The position numbers and the translations under genes were made by a program. A model generated the notes under the pieces. It worked only from the letters and a program-made list of their open reading frames with translations. It made no database searches and was not told the origin of the DNA. A DNA stretch of 39,148 nucleotides. It comes from Archaeoglobus sp. JdFR-27. GTDB taxonomy: Archaea > Halobacteriota > Archaeoglobi > Archaeoglobales > Archaeoglobaceae. Positions within the stretch are counted from its first letter, which is position 1, and the number at the start of each line of letters is the position of its first letter. Location: contig MTMO01000024.1 in assembly GCA_002011235.1 (NCBI GenBank), positions 1 to 39,148 of the forward strand, written 5' to 3'. This document shows, in pieces, positions 28,843-36,368 of the stretch.

Positions 28843-30372
28843 CTAGTCTCCTCTTATCGGTTCAACGCCCAGATCAAAAAGCGTCTCAAGAACTTCTTTC
28901 TCATCAGTTCCTACGCTCACCTCTGCATACTGGGCAAAGTTCTTGACCAAACCGCAGTTGGGCCCTTCGGGAGTCTCACTTGGGCAAATTCTGCCCCATT
29001 GCGTTGGGTGCAGGTCTCTCGCCTCAAAATGGGGCTGAGAGCGTGAGAGGGGAGATATAACCCTTCTTAGATGGGAAAGGACTGAGATGTAGTTGTGCCT
29101 GTCTATTAGCTGCGAAACCCCTGTTCTGCCACCAACCCAGTTTCCTGTCGCCATCGGGTGCATTATTCTGTCAGTCAGGACATCGCTCCTCACAGCTGTG
29201 CTCATCTTCAAGGGCCTTCCTCTAACCTTCGCCCTCTCAAGCTGGTATTTCACATCTTTAATGAGTCTGAGAAATGCAACCCTAAAGATCTCTTCCATGA
29301 GATCTCCAGCAAGCTTTAACCTTTTATTGGCATAGTGGTCTTTGTCATCCTCCATTCTCAGGCCGAGAGTTAGCTCAAGCACTGCTTCTGCCATCCTTGC
29401 AAGGAAGAATGCCTTAGCCCTTCTGCTTTCTGGAGTTGTGCCAAGATGGGGTAAGAAGTACTGATCTATAACCTGATTTGCCCTGCTGAGCTTATACTCT
29501 CTGCTCTGCCCAGGAGCAACCCTTCTTCCGATGAGCTCGATAGCCTCTTCCTGAGTTTCCACCTCTGCAACCTCTATGTTCTCCAGCATGAACTTCATCA
29601 TCTCCGGATTCTCGCTCACCATGGTAACGATTTCCTGATCTGTCTCTATTCCTAAAGCTTTCATAAGGGTGACAAACTGGATTGTTTTCGGAATCTGTGG
29701 GAAAGAAACCTCCAGAATGTTATTCTTACCCCTCTCAACAACAACAAGCGCCCTATAGCCAGATCTCTGGCTGAAAACCTTTGCGATCTCAATGCTCTCG
29801 CCGTATCTCTCTTCCTTCTCCAAAAGTATTTTATTGGGAGCTAGATCTTCGAGCGTCATCAAGGCTCGTTCACTTCCGTTGATTATGAAATGTCCACCGG
29901 GATCTAGGGGATCTTCTCCTAACAAGGCTAACTTTTTCTCATAGGTTGAGGGCAGGGGATATCTCAGCTTTTCAATTGTATCATCTATGTTGTCAGGATG
30001 GAGATTGCATCTATTCGACTTTACCATTATCGGGAGCATACCGATGGTTACAACCTCCTCTTCAAGCTCTCTACCCTCATCAACCACCTGAGCATGAAGG
30101 TGCACCTTTGCAGCATAGGTCAGGTTTCTTAATCTTGCTGTAGAAGGAACAAGAGGCGGCTCGGAACCATCAGCTTCCCTTATTATAGGTCTATCTACCC
30201 ATATTCTACCCAGTTTTACATAGGTGTTAGGTATGTCCAGTTCGATCTTTTTCTGCTCATCTATAACCTTCTGAAGCCCTTCCTCTATGAATCTGTTAAA
30301 GGAATCGATCTGATGCCTTACGAGCCTCTCATGGGTAAAATACGCTCTTGCAAGAACTCTTCTATCCAACAT
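28843..30372 (-). CDS. rpoB2: RNA polymerase subunit B'' (Rpo2N)
   Basis: The protein has 509 aa, the N-terminal half of Rpb2/beta: protrusion and lobe domains, the fork region (GGHFIINGSERALMTLEDLA and MATGNWVGGRTGVSQLIDRH), and the end HPTQWGRICPSETPEGPNCG that leads into the part encoded by rpoB1. The ATG at 30370-30372 follows AGAGGTG. That site overlaps the stop of a small upstream reading frame. Confidence 0.98.
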   Translation of the reverse strand: MLDRRVLARAYFTHERLVRHQIDSFNRFIEEGLQKVIDEQKKIELDIPNTYVKLGRIWVDRPIIREADGSEPPLVPSTARLRNLTYAAKVHLHAQVVDEGRELEEEVVTIGMLPIMVKSNRCNLHPDNIDDTIEKLRYPLPSTYEKKLALLGEDPLDPGGHFIINGSERALMTLEDLAPNKILLEKEERYGESIEIAKVFSQRSGYRALVVVERGKNNILEVSFPQIPKTIQFVTLMKALGIETDQEIVTMVSENPEMMKFMLENIEVAEVETQEEAIELIGRRVAPGQSREYKLSRANQVIDQYFLPHLGTTPESRRAKAFFLARMAEAVLELTLGLRMEDDKDHYANKRLKLAGDLMEEIFRVAFLRLIKDVKYQLERAKVRGRPLKMSTAVRSDVLTDRIMHPMATGNWVGGRTGVSQLIDRHNYISVLSHLRRVISPLSRSQPHFEARDLHPTQWGRICPSETPEGPNCGLVKNFAQYAEVSVGTDEKEVLETLFDLGVEPIRGD

Positions 30373-30375
30373 TCT

Positions 30376-30477
30376 TTACACCTCTAAAACTTTTTCAAAA
30401 TCGAACCCGAATCTCGATACCAATTTCGATACTAAATTGATACTCCAAAATAACTCCAAAAAATCATTCAAGTCCAT
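30376..30477 (-). CDS. Possible 33-aa leader ORF upstream of rpoB2
   Basis: The ATG at 30475-30477 follows GTGGAGTG and opens a frame of 33 codons (MDLNDFLELFWSINLVSKLV...) that ends with TAA at 30376-30378. The ribosome binding site of rpoB2 (AGAGGTG) overlaps its last codons, and the two genes are 3 bases apart. Composition is protein-like (amphipathic, few rare codons), but no homologue is known to me. It fills the unusually wide 150-base gap between rpoH and rpoB2. Could be a real small protein, a regulatory leader peptide or chance. Confidence 0.3.
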   Translation of the reverse strand: MDLNDFLELFWSINLVSKLVSRFGFDFEKVLEV

Positions 30478-30522
30478 CACTCCACTTTTGATTTCATATC
30501 TTTTTAATATATTTAAATTTTT

Positions 30523-30756
30523 TTAAACAACCAATCTATAAGCTATCGACCTTCCAGAGGTGGGACTTTCCCTTTCTATCCTTACTATATCTCCCACCTT
30601 TGCACCAATCTCTTTGGCTATGGGATCATCAACCTTGATCTTTGGTAGTTGCTCTTTGTTCAGCTTTAAAGTTTCCAAGATTTTCTTTGCTTCTTCCTCA
30701 CTCAGAAGTTCATGTTTTGGCACGAGTATATGATCCTGTAATCTGATCTTGCTCAT
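30523..30756 (-). CDS. rpoH: RNA polymerase subunit H (Rpo5)
   Basis: The protein has 77 aa from the ATG at 30754-30756. An in-frame GTG three codons earlier lies within the GGAGGAGTG ribosome binding site and is less likely. The sequence matches archaeal Rpo5: LQDHILVPKHELLSEEEA, KINKEQLPKI-like LNKEQLPKIKVDDPIA, and the DIVRIERESPTSGRSIAYR end. It is the homologue of the C-terminal domain of eukaryotic Rpb5. It heads the RNA polymerase operon, as in most archaea. Confidence 0.96.
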   Translation of the reverse strand: MSKIRLQDHILVPKHELLSEEEAKKILETLKLNKEQLPKIKVDDPIAKEIGAKVGDIVRIERESPTSGRSIAYRLVV

Positions 30757-30784
30757 TTCCTTCACTCCTCCATCATTGGGTGAA

Positions 30785-30858
30785 CGGGCTCGACGGGATT
30801 TGAACCCGCGGCCAACGGGTTAAAAGCCCGTTGCTCTGCCTGGCTGAGCTACGAGCCC
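30785..30858 (-). tRNA. tRNA-Lys (anticodon TTT)
   Basis: Read on the - strand: 7-bp acceptor GGGCTCG/CGAGCCC, D-arm AGCTCAGCCAGGCAGAGC, anticodon stem-loop with CTTTTAA loop (anticodon TTT), and T-arm GCGGGTTCAAATCCCGT. The discriminator base is G (30785 complement), as expected for lysine. No intron is seen and CCA is not encoded. It lies just upstream of rpoH on the same strand, with its own TATA box. Confidence 0.97.
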
Positions 30859-30892
30859 AGAAGTTTTCCCAGTCTTAATGACAATAGCCTCT

Positions 30893-30904
30893 GGATATAA
30901 ATTT
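30893..30904 (-). promoter_or_regulatory. TATA box of tRNA-Lys
   Basis: On the - strand AAATTTATATCC lies about 35-45 bases before the tRNA 5' end, which would give a short 5' leader removed by RNase P. It fits the archaeal TTTATATA consensus. Confidence 0.65.
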
Positions 30905-31023
30905 TTTTCCTTACAAATTGTAAGATCAGGGGGTTTTAAAACTTGTTGGTGGAGTTCTATTCAAAAAGTGTCTGTTAAATATCTAAGGTTTTTTGATATT
31001 GCTGGAGTCAGGAATACGTTAAT

Positions 31024-31692
31024 CTAAAAGCCATATTCTCCAACTAGGGGAACGAATCTCACGGCACCCCATGGTTTCTTCTTTATCCCCTCCATCTCGT
31101 CTTTTTCTACAATAACGAGGTTCTGCATGAAATGACCAATCGGCAAGACCATTTTTCCTCCCGGCTTGAGTTGATCAATTAAAGGTTTTGGAACGTCCGG
31201 TGCAGAGGCTGTAACGAAGATTCTGTCGTAAGGAGCTTCTTCCTGAAATCCTTTACTCCCATCTCCTACAACAACTCTAATATTACTGTAACCGAGAAAC
31301 TCCAGAACCTCTCTCGCCTTTCTTGCAAGTTCCTCTATTCTTTCCACTGTGATAACTTTTCCTTTTTCACCAATGAGTTCTGCAACGACAGCTGCATGAT
31401 ATCCTCTTCCTGTTCCAACTTCCAGAACTTTAAGCCCCTCTTTAAGATCAAGGAGTTCACACATTATTGCGACCATATGGGGTGCGCTAATCGTCTGATC
31501 CTTTCCTATTGGTAAAGGAGTATCTGCATAGGCATCATCTCTGTAGTTAGAGGGCACGAATAGATGTCTTGGGACTTTAAGCATGGCTCTATAAACTCTC
31601 TCGCTCAGATTGAGTTCGTCTTTTAACCTGTTCATGAGTTTTAATCTTCTTTCAAAGTATGGATCTATGAAGTTCTCTTTCGGTTTTCCCAT
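31024..31692 (-). CDS. pcm: Protein-L-isoaspartate O-methyltransferase
   Basis: The protein has 222 aa. It has the PCMT-specific motif YADTPLPIGKDQTISAPHMV and SAM-binding motif I LKVLEVGTGRGYHAAV, then VGDGSKGFQEEAPYDRIFVT and a C-terminal PIGHFMQNLVIVEK. It methylates L-isoaspartyl residues that form when asparagine and aspartate age, starting their repair; this matters at high temperature. The ATG is at 31690-31692. No operon partner. Confidence 0.96.
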   Translation of the reverse strand: MGKPKENFIDPYFERRLKLMNRLKDELNLSERVYRAMLKVPRHLFVPSNYRDDAYADTPLPIGKDQTISAPHMVAIMCELLDLKEGLKVLEVGTGRGYHAAVVAELIGEKGKVITVERIEELARKAREVLEFLGYSNIRVVVGDGSKGFQEEAPYDRIFVTASAPDVPKPLIDQLKPGGKMVLPIGHFMQNLVIVEKDEMEGIKKKPWGAVRFVPLVGEYGF

Positions 31693-31861
31693 CTCAATAG
31701 AGTTTAATTTTAAAAGTTTATTAATTTTTACCTTCTCTGTTTTATTTGGTGATAACTCTGAGATTTGGAATAAAATCGCTTTAATTTCTGAGTCCTTCGA
31801 ATAGATCTGAAATTAGAATCGGGTAAAGTCAAAGAATTACCTAAAGTTTTCTAGGAGGAGT

Positions 31862-31875
31862 TTTTCCTAGGAAAA
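31862..31875. promoter_or_regulatory. 14-bp perfect palindrome upstream of the acyl-CoA dehydrogenase gene
   Basis: TTTTCCTAGGAAAA is fully self-complementary. A related half, TTTTCTAGGAGG, stands just upstream at 31847-31858. The site is 57 bases before the chosen start and just upstream of the likely TATA region (TTAATTTATTTTT, ~31894-31906). This is a plausible binding site for a regulator of the acyl-CoA operon, such as a TetR- or Lrp-like protein. The regulator type is inference. Confidence 0.45.
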
Positions 31876-31931
31876 GCTAAAGTATGATCAGGGTTAATTT
31901 ATTTTTGGTTAGTCCTACTTTTGGTGGTTCT

Positions 31932-33227
31932 ATGAAGTATCCCGATTTGGATGAACTCTCCGAAGAAAACAGGATTTTGAAGGAAGAAGTCCACAGATTT
32001 GCAGCTGAGATTATAAGGCCAGCTTCGATAAAACTCGATAGAATGTCGCCTGAGGAGAGGATTAAAAGAGATTCACCTTATTTTGGAGTGATGAAAAAGA
32101 TGAAAAAGCTCTCTTACCACAAACTCCATGTTCCGTCTGAATTCGGGGGACCGGATCTTTCGGCTCTGGAAAGATATATAATCATGGAAGAGCTGGGCTG
32201 GGGGAGTCTTGGACTGGCAACAGCTATAGGTGTCGATCAGATACCTTTCGTTAATGCATTGCTCTTCGGTCCTGATGAGCTTGTTGAAGACCTCGTAAAA
32301 CCTTGGTTAGAGGATGAGGAATGCAGATATCACGGATGCTGGGGGGTTACTGAGCCGGAGCACGGAAGTGATTACTTGTTATGCTTCAGAGATGAAGAGG
32401 CTAATAAATTTGGAAAGGGAAATGTTATTGCCCAAGAAGAGGAAGACGGATGGGTTTTGAAAGGGCAAAAATCTGCATGGGTTTCATCTGCTCCTGTTGC
32501 AACTCATTGCGGACTTCACGCTCAGGTTAAAGATGGAAAAGCAATCTATGATGGGATCTTCTGCATAGTTCCGCTGGATGCAGGAGGAGTAAGGAAAGGA
32601 AAGGTTGCGGACATGATGGGGATGAGAGACGGCCCCCAGGGAGAGCTTTTCTTCGATAACGTTTGGATTCCTGAGCATTACGTTGTGGTAGCTCCAACTC
32701 CATTCTACGGAATCTTTTTCGACCAGCTCCTTTGCCTGACGAGCTGTGGAATGGGGGCTTTTGCTGTCGGCCTTGCCAGAGCAGCGTTCGAAGAGGCTTT
32801 AACCTATGCCAGACAGAGAGAGCAGGGAGGAAAACCCCTTGTTAAGCATAAAAACATTAAACTGAAGCTTTACGAGATGTTTGAAAAGATAGAGACTGCC
32901 CGTTACTTTGTAAGAAAAACGATGGAGCATGTTCACAGAAAAATTCTTGAGGAGAAAACCTTCGATGCATTTCCAAGGCATTCCAGAGCGGCACAGATCT
33001 ATGCAAAAAAGATAGCCTTTGAAGTTGCAAACGAAGCTCTTCAGATTTTTGGAGCGTATGGATTGAGTTCCGATTTTATAATAGAAAAACTCTTCAGAGA
33101 CGCCAGAGCTTTGCTGATAGAGGATGGAACCATTGAAGTTTTGAGTTTTGATGCAGCTGATGATGTAATTTCGAACTACGAGAAGGATTATTACGATGTA
33201 GAGGACATTTCTGGGAGGTATGGATAG
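31932..33227 (+). CDS. Acyl-CoA dehydrogenase family flavoprotein
   Basis: The protein has 431 aa from the ATG at 31932, which follows GGTGGT; a longer form from an ATG at 31884 is possible but adds 16 non-family residues. Three-domain ACAD fold: N-terminal helices (EENRILKEEVHRFAAEIIRP), FAD-contact segment WGVTEPEHGSDYL, the DMMGMRDGPQGELFFDNVWI beta domain, and C-terminal helices ending RDARALLIEDGTIEVLSFDA. In most members the catalytic base is Glu in a Y-E-G-T motif; here the aligned motif reads E-D-G-T, with Asp (about residue 398). It oxidises an acyl-CoA using an ETF-type acceptor. Paired with the decarboxylase-like gene 61 bases downstream. Confidence 0.9.
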   Translation: MKYPDLDELSEENRILKEEVHRFAAEIIRPASIKLDRMSPEERIKRDSPYFGVMKKMKKLSYHKLHVPSEFGGPDLSALERYIIMEELGWGSLGLATAIGVDQIPFVNALLFGPDELVEDLVKPWLEDEECRYHGCWGVTEPEHGSDYLLCFRDEEANKFGKGNVIAQEEEDGWVLKGQKSAWVSSAPVATHCGLHAQVKDGKAIYDGIFCIVPLDAGGVRKGKVADMMGMRDGPQGELFFDNVWIPEHYVVVAPTPFYGIFFDQLLCLTSCGMGAFAVGLARAAFEEALTYARQREQGGKPLVKHKNIKLKLYEMFEKIETARYFVRKTMEHVHRKILEEKTFDAFPRHSRAAQIYAKKIAFEVANEALQIFGAYGLSSDFIIEKLFRDARALLIEDGTIEVLSFDAADDVISNYEKDYYDVEDISGRYG

Positions 33228-33288
33228 AGGTATGAGTTGTCTTTGGTTTAAATCGCTTAAATTTAAAATATTTTAGGAGGTGTTTGGA

Positions 33289-34029
33289 ATGGTGAAGGGA
33301 ATCCCCTTTGATTCACCTCTGTATGACGTAGAGGGGGAGATAGAGTATAGGAATTGTGAAGGAATAACAGCCTTCTTCACCATCGAAGGAGACGTAAGTG
33401 ATCTTCTACCTGAGGGATTGAAACCTCTCAGTGAGCCAGCTCAGGGAGGGATATGGATAGCTCACTATCCCTTCAGCACGGTAGGCGAATATCACGAATT
33501 TCTTTCCGTCATTCAAGTTCAGGATACGCAAGGAGAGATCGGATACTACATCCCCTATATCTATGTAACCAACGATGCAGCACTTGCAGCGGGCAGAGAG
33601 GTAGCAGGCGCTCCAAAAAAGCTTGCCAAGATAGAGTTGAAAAAAGAATATGATCTAGTTCAAGGCATACTTGAGAGGCCTTCGGGGAAGAGGCTCGTAA
33701 CTTTTACAATGAAACCGAATTATAAAGCATCTTATGACTTTATCTCAGCTATTTTGCCTAAGCCCACTCCTTTACTCTCGGTAAGGTATCTACCACCAAT
33801 AAACGGTAAAGGAGGGGTGACCCAACTTATAAAATGGTATGCTGATATCGACTTTCATTCAAACGCAAGTGGAGAGAAGGTAATTTATGGTGGAACAGCC
33901 TCTCTTACCTACGACTCACCTTCCGAGATCGATCCTGTACACAAGATAAAGATTGGAGAGATCTTAACGGCGATTTACTTCCAGTTCGACATGAAGCTCG
34001 GGTTTACAGACATATTAAATGAATATTGA
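33289..34029 (+). CDS. Acetoacetate decarboxylase family protein
   Basis: The protein has 246 aa from the ATG at 33289; a GTG nine bases earlier is in the ribosome binding site AGGAGGTG. The family mark is REVAGAPKKLAKIEL, where the first of the two lysines (Lys110-Lys111) is the Schiff-base residue and the second lowers its pKa, plus a conserved Glu around residues 67-70. The family includes true acetoacetate decarboxylase and several aldolase/dehydratase-like relatives. Being next to an acyl-CoA dehydrogenase suggests a role in ketone or acyl breakdown. The true substrate is unknown. Confidence 0.85.
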   Translation: MVKGIPFDSPLYDVEGEIEYRNCEGITAFFTIEGDVSDLLPEGLKPLSEPAQGGIWIAHYPFSTVGEYHEFLSVIQVQDTQGEIGYYIPYIYVTNDAALAAGREVAGAPKKLAKIELKKEYDLVQGILERPSGKRLVTFTMKPNYKASYDFISAILPKPTPLLSVRYLPPINGKGGVTQLIKWYADIDFHSNASGEKVIYGGTASLTYDSPSEIDPVHKIKIGEILTAIYFQFDMKLGFTDILNEY

Positions 34030-34080
34030 TTCTTGTTATTTTTGTTTTTTATTTTTACTATCATTTTATTTTTTAAAATT
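34030..34080 (+). terminator. T-rich terminator after the acyl-CoA operon
   Basis: Right after the decarboxylase stop come T runs of 5 or more (TTATTTTTGTTTTTTATTTT and following TTTTATTTTTT), the archaeal termination signal. The next gene has its own leader. Confidence 0.55.
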
Positions 34081-34159
34081 TATAGTTAAAGATACAAAGT
34101 TGACAGACATGAGTTCGTGGGGGCAACTGTTTTTTAGGTTATTTGAGGCTATTATTTAG

Positions 34160-34726
34160 ATGACAAAAAATCTTGAAGTTAAATTTTTAGAAAACGAATC
34201 GGCTACGAATCTCATAATTTTCACGATTGACCATTCGAACAGAGAAATAGATGAATTTCTGGCTCTTCTCTTCAAAAACAAAATCAAATCGTTGGTGGAT
34301 GTTAGAAGATTTCCTACATCCAAATTTCCCCATTTCAGGGAGAAGAACCTTAATCAGTATCTTAAAGAAAGTGGAATAGAATACTACTGGATCAGAGAAT
34401 TAGGAGGTTACAGGAAGAAAATAATAGATAGCTCTCCGAACGTAGCGATAAAGAGCCAAGGTTTTAGAAACTACGCAGATTACATGCTCACATCTGAATT
34501 CGAATCAACAATTGGAAAACTTGAGGCCATAGCTCTCAAAAAGAGAACGGTGGTCATGTGTGCTGAGAAACTTTACTGATGTCACAGGAAGTTCATCTCA
34601 GATTACTTGACAATGAAAGGGTGGAAAGTCATACATATTCTTGATGATCGAAATGTGGAGCATAAAATCTCAAAAGAAGCGAGAGTTGTTGAAAACAAAC
34701 TGATTTATGATCGATTGATGGATTAA
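34160..34726 (+). pseudogene. DUF488 family protein interrupted by an in-frame TGA
   Basis: From ATG 34160 the frame codes for the DUF488 fold: FTIDHSNREIDEFLALL, SLVDVRRFPTSKFPHF (D-V-R motif), FRNYADYM, and VVMCAEKLY, then TGA at 34577-34579. The same frame continues with CHRKFISDYLTMKGWKVIHI and ends at TAA 34724-34726, a full family length of 188 codons with the stop counted as one residue. In relatives the C-A-E and C-H-R motifs are joined by a few residues, often containing Trp, so TGA may replace TGG. The conserved 3' part shows the lesion is recent, or that the stop is read through. Function of the family is not established. Confidence 0.85.
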
Positions 34727-34781
34727 ATGAGTTAAATTGTTAAATGATTAAAAGAATTGGAGAAAAATGCTAGTTGTCAGA

Positions 34782-35450
34782 TTACTTGACTATTTTACAT
34801 CCTTCTCCTTCTCCTCCAGCAAGCTTTACGATGTAGTCTGAAGCCTTTCTACAAGCTTCTAAAACGATCTCTTTCTCAACTCCTGACACACCGCATGCAA
34901 CCACGAGCACATTCTTTGTTGTTTCTCGAATCATCGTCAGTTTCGAGTCTCTGTGTGGATAGACATGTAGGATCTTCTTTTCATCGGCAAGAACGATCTG
35001 ATTCTCTTTTAACCCCTCTTTTTTGCCACCGATAGGCTCAAAAGTCTCCTCTCTTCTGGCTAATCTGAGTTCGAGCTCCCCTTCAATCAGATCTAGATCG
35101 TATAATCCAATAGGCACCAAAGTTTCCATGCTCGTAATGTTCCCAGCATCCACCACATTGTTTATTATGGGGATATTTCCTTTTAAACCCCTTCTCAACA
35201 ATGCCTCACTACTTGGCCTTTGTTTGGTTGGATCTATTCCTATTCTCCAGTAGAAGTCTCTGTACGCCCGAACAACAGGATGATCCTTTAGATTTTCGAG
35301 GTCGTAGTTATTTTTGATCTTCTCTAAAATTCTGTAAAATAGCTCCATCGTTTTCTCTTTACTTTTTTCAACCTTCACTCCTATCACTTTTCCTATTGAA
35401 ACAAAGATTTTGGGTTCTTTAACTGAGATTTTAAGGTTAATTTTATTCAT
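34782..35450 (-). CDS. Free-standing B3/B4 domain protein (tRNA-editing type)
   Basis: The protein has 222 aa and matches the B3/B4 domain found inside the phenylalanyl-tRNA synthetase beta subunit, where it hydrolyses mischarged Tyr-tRNA(Phe). Visible: HPVVRAYRDFYWRIGIDPTK, QRPSSEALLRRGLKG, INNVVDAGNITSMETLVPIG, GLYDLDLIEGEL and the C-terminal strand TKNVLVVACGVSGVEKE. Stand-alone copies are found in archaea and bacteria and are thought to act on misacylated tRNA or as amino-acid sensors. The ATG is at 35448-35450. It is divergent from the GNAT gene. Confidence 0.85.
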   Translation of the reverse strand: MNKINLKISVKEPKIFVSIGKVIGVKVEKSKEKTMELFYRILEKIKNNYDLENLKDHPVVRAYRDFYWRIGIDPTKQRPSSEALLRRGLKGNIPIINNVVDAGNITSMETLVPIGLYDLDLIEGELELRLARREETFEPIGGKKEGLKENQIVLADEKKILHVYPHRDSKLTMIRETTKNVLVVACGVSGVEKEIVLEACRKASDYIVKLAGGEGEGCKIVK

Positions 35451-35456
35451 GCGGTC

Positions 35457-35477
35457 TTTTCAGTCTGAGCCTGAAAA
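35457..35477. promoter_or_regulatory. Inverted repeat in the divergent promoter region
   Basis: TTTTCAG (35457-35463), 7-base spacer, CTGAAAA (35471-35477). It lies directly in front of the B3/B4 gene start, between it and the GNAT promoter. It could be an operator or a short hairpin in the leader of the B3/B4 transcript. Short enough to be chance. Confidence 0.3.
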
Positions 35478-35508
35478 ATAATTTTTGGGATATTTTAGCG
35501 TTGAAAAC

Positions 35509-35522
35509 CAAAAAGTTTATAT
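35509..35522 (+). promoter_or_regulatory. TATA box of the GNAT gene
   Basis: AAGTTTATATGC at 35510-35521 with A-rich bases before it (CCAAAAAG) as a BRE-like element. It lies about 40 bases before the GTG start, giving a leader of ~15 bases that contains AAGGTGA. Confidence 0.65.
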
Positions 35523-35554
35523 GCTACTATGTCACGCATTAGCAAGGTGATTAA

Positions 35555-35998
35555 GTGATTGCGATAAGAGCCTATAACGACGAAAAAGATAGAGAAGATC
35601 TAGTAAGAATGTACAGAATGTTCTCTCCGGCTGATAGGACTCTTGGTTTACCACCGGAGAGTGAAGAGGAAATTGAAAGATGGATTGGTTTTCTCTCCTC
35701 AAATGGATTGTCTATTGTCGCCGAAGCGGATGGGAAGGTGGTTGGACACCTTGCAATTGTTCCTGAAGACGAGGCTGCACACCTGACTATATTCATACAC
35801 AAGGATTTTCAGAACAGGGGTATAGGGCAGAGGATGGTTTCAGCAGTTGTGGGGATGTGTAGAGATGCAGGATACGAGAGGGTAGTCGTCACCACAGACA
35901 GAAATAACATGCGAGCCATTCATGTTTTTGAAAAGGTGGGCTTCTTTGTTAAATCTGTGGGATTTGAATATGAAATGCATTTACCTTTGCTTTTTTAA
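35555..35998 (+). CDS. GNAT family N-acetyltransferase
   Basis: The protein has 147 aa with a GTG start, chosen because AAGGTGA stands 4 bases upstream. Acetyl-CoA binding motif A is IFIHKDFQNRGIGQRMVSAV (the Q-N-R-G-I-G loop), followed by the TTDRNNMRAIHVFEKVGF segment typical of motif B. It transfers an acetyl group from acetyl-CoA to an amine. The acceptor, a small molecule or a protein N terminus, cannot be told. It stands alone. Confidence 0.88.
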   Translation: MIAIRAYNDEKDREDLVRMYRMFSPADRTLGLPPESEEEIERWIGFLSSNGLSIVAEADGKVVGHLAIVPEDEAAHLTIFIHKDFQNRGIGQRMVSAVVGMCRDAGYERVVVTTDRNNMRAIHVFEKVGFFVKSVGFEYEMHLPLLF

Positions 35999-36085
35999 TT
36001 AAAGATATTTTTGATAGTTTAGTGAAAGGAGATATCGTTGAATAGTTGAAGTTGGAACAACATATTTTAATAGCATATTTTTATA

Positions 36086-36250
36086 CATATTTTACGTGTT
36101 TGTTATGAAATAGCCAAAAAAGCTGTCGAAATCGACGCTGAATTAATACAAAAGGGTAGTGTTATCTTTCCCAGATGTGGTCATTGTAGCAACTGTATGG
36201 TGTACGACTTGAAACTTCTAACTCGGGGGACGAGCATTTTAAAAAGATAA
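36086..36250 (+). pseudogene. Short cysteine-containing ORF without a start codon, possibly frameshifted
   Basis: A frame ending at TAA 36248-36250 reads YEIAKKAVEIDAELIQKGSV, then IFPRCGHCSNCMVYDLKLLT and RGTSILKR. Its composition is protein-like and it has a C-x-x-C-x-x-C cluster. No ATG, GTG or TTG lies in frame. An ATG at 36105-36107 is in another frame and stands 20 bases after TTTTTATACAT (TATA-like), so one missing base right after it would give a leaderless gene of ~48 codons. I recognise no family. Confidence 0.3.
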
Positions 36251-36368
36251 AGTGATTAAAATTGAGAGGTACTGAGTTTACCAACTTGAGGTTTTCTGAC
36301 GATTACATTTAGGAAATCTACTTTAACATCTTTAACACCTGTGAAATAAAATCAGTCTTGGTGAAATT

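Noticed and set aside
30785-30858. tRNA-Lys as a second integration site
   Set aside because: No integrase-like frame crosses it, and its neighbours (rpoH operon and pcm) are intact chromosomal genes.
34577-34579. TGA as selenocysteine codon
   Set aside because: No SECIS-like hairpin was seen downstream, and Archaeoglobales are not known to use Sec. Kept only as an in-frame stop of unknown cause.
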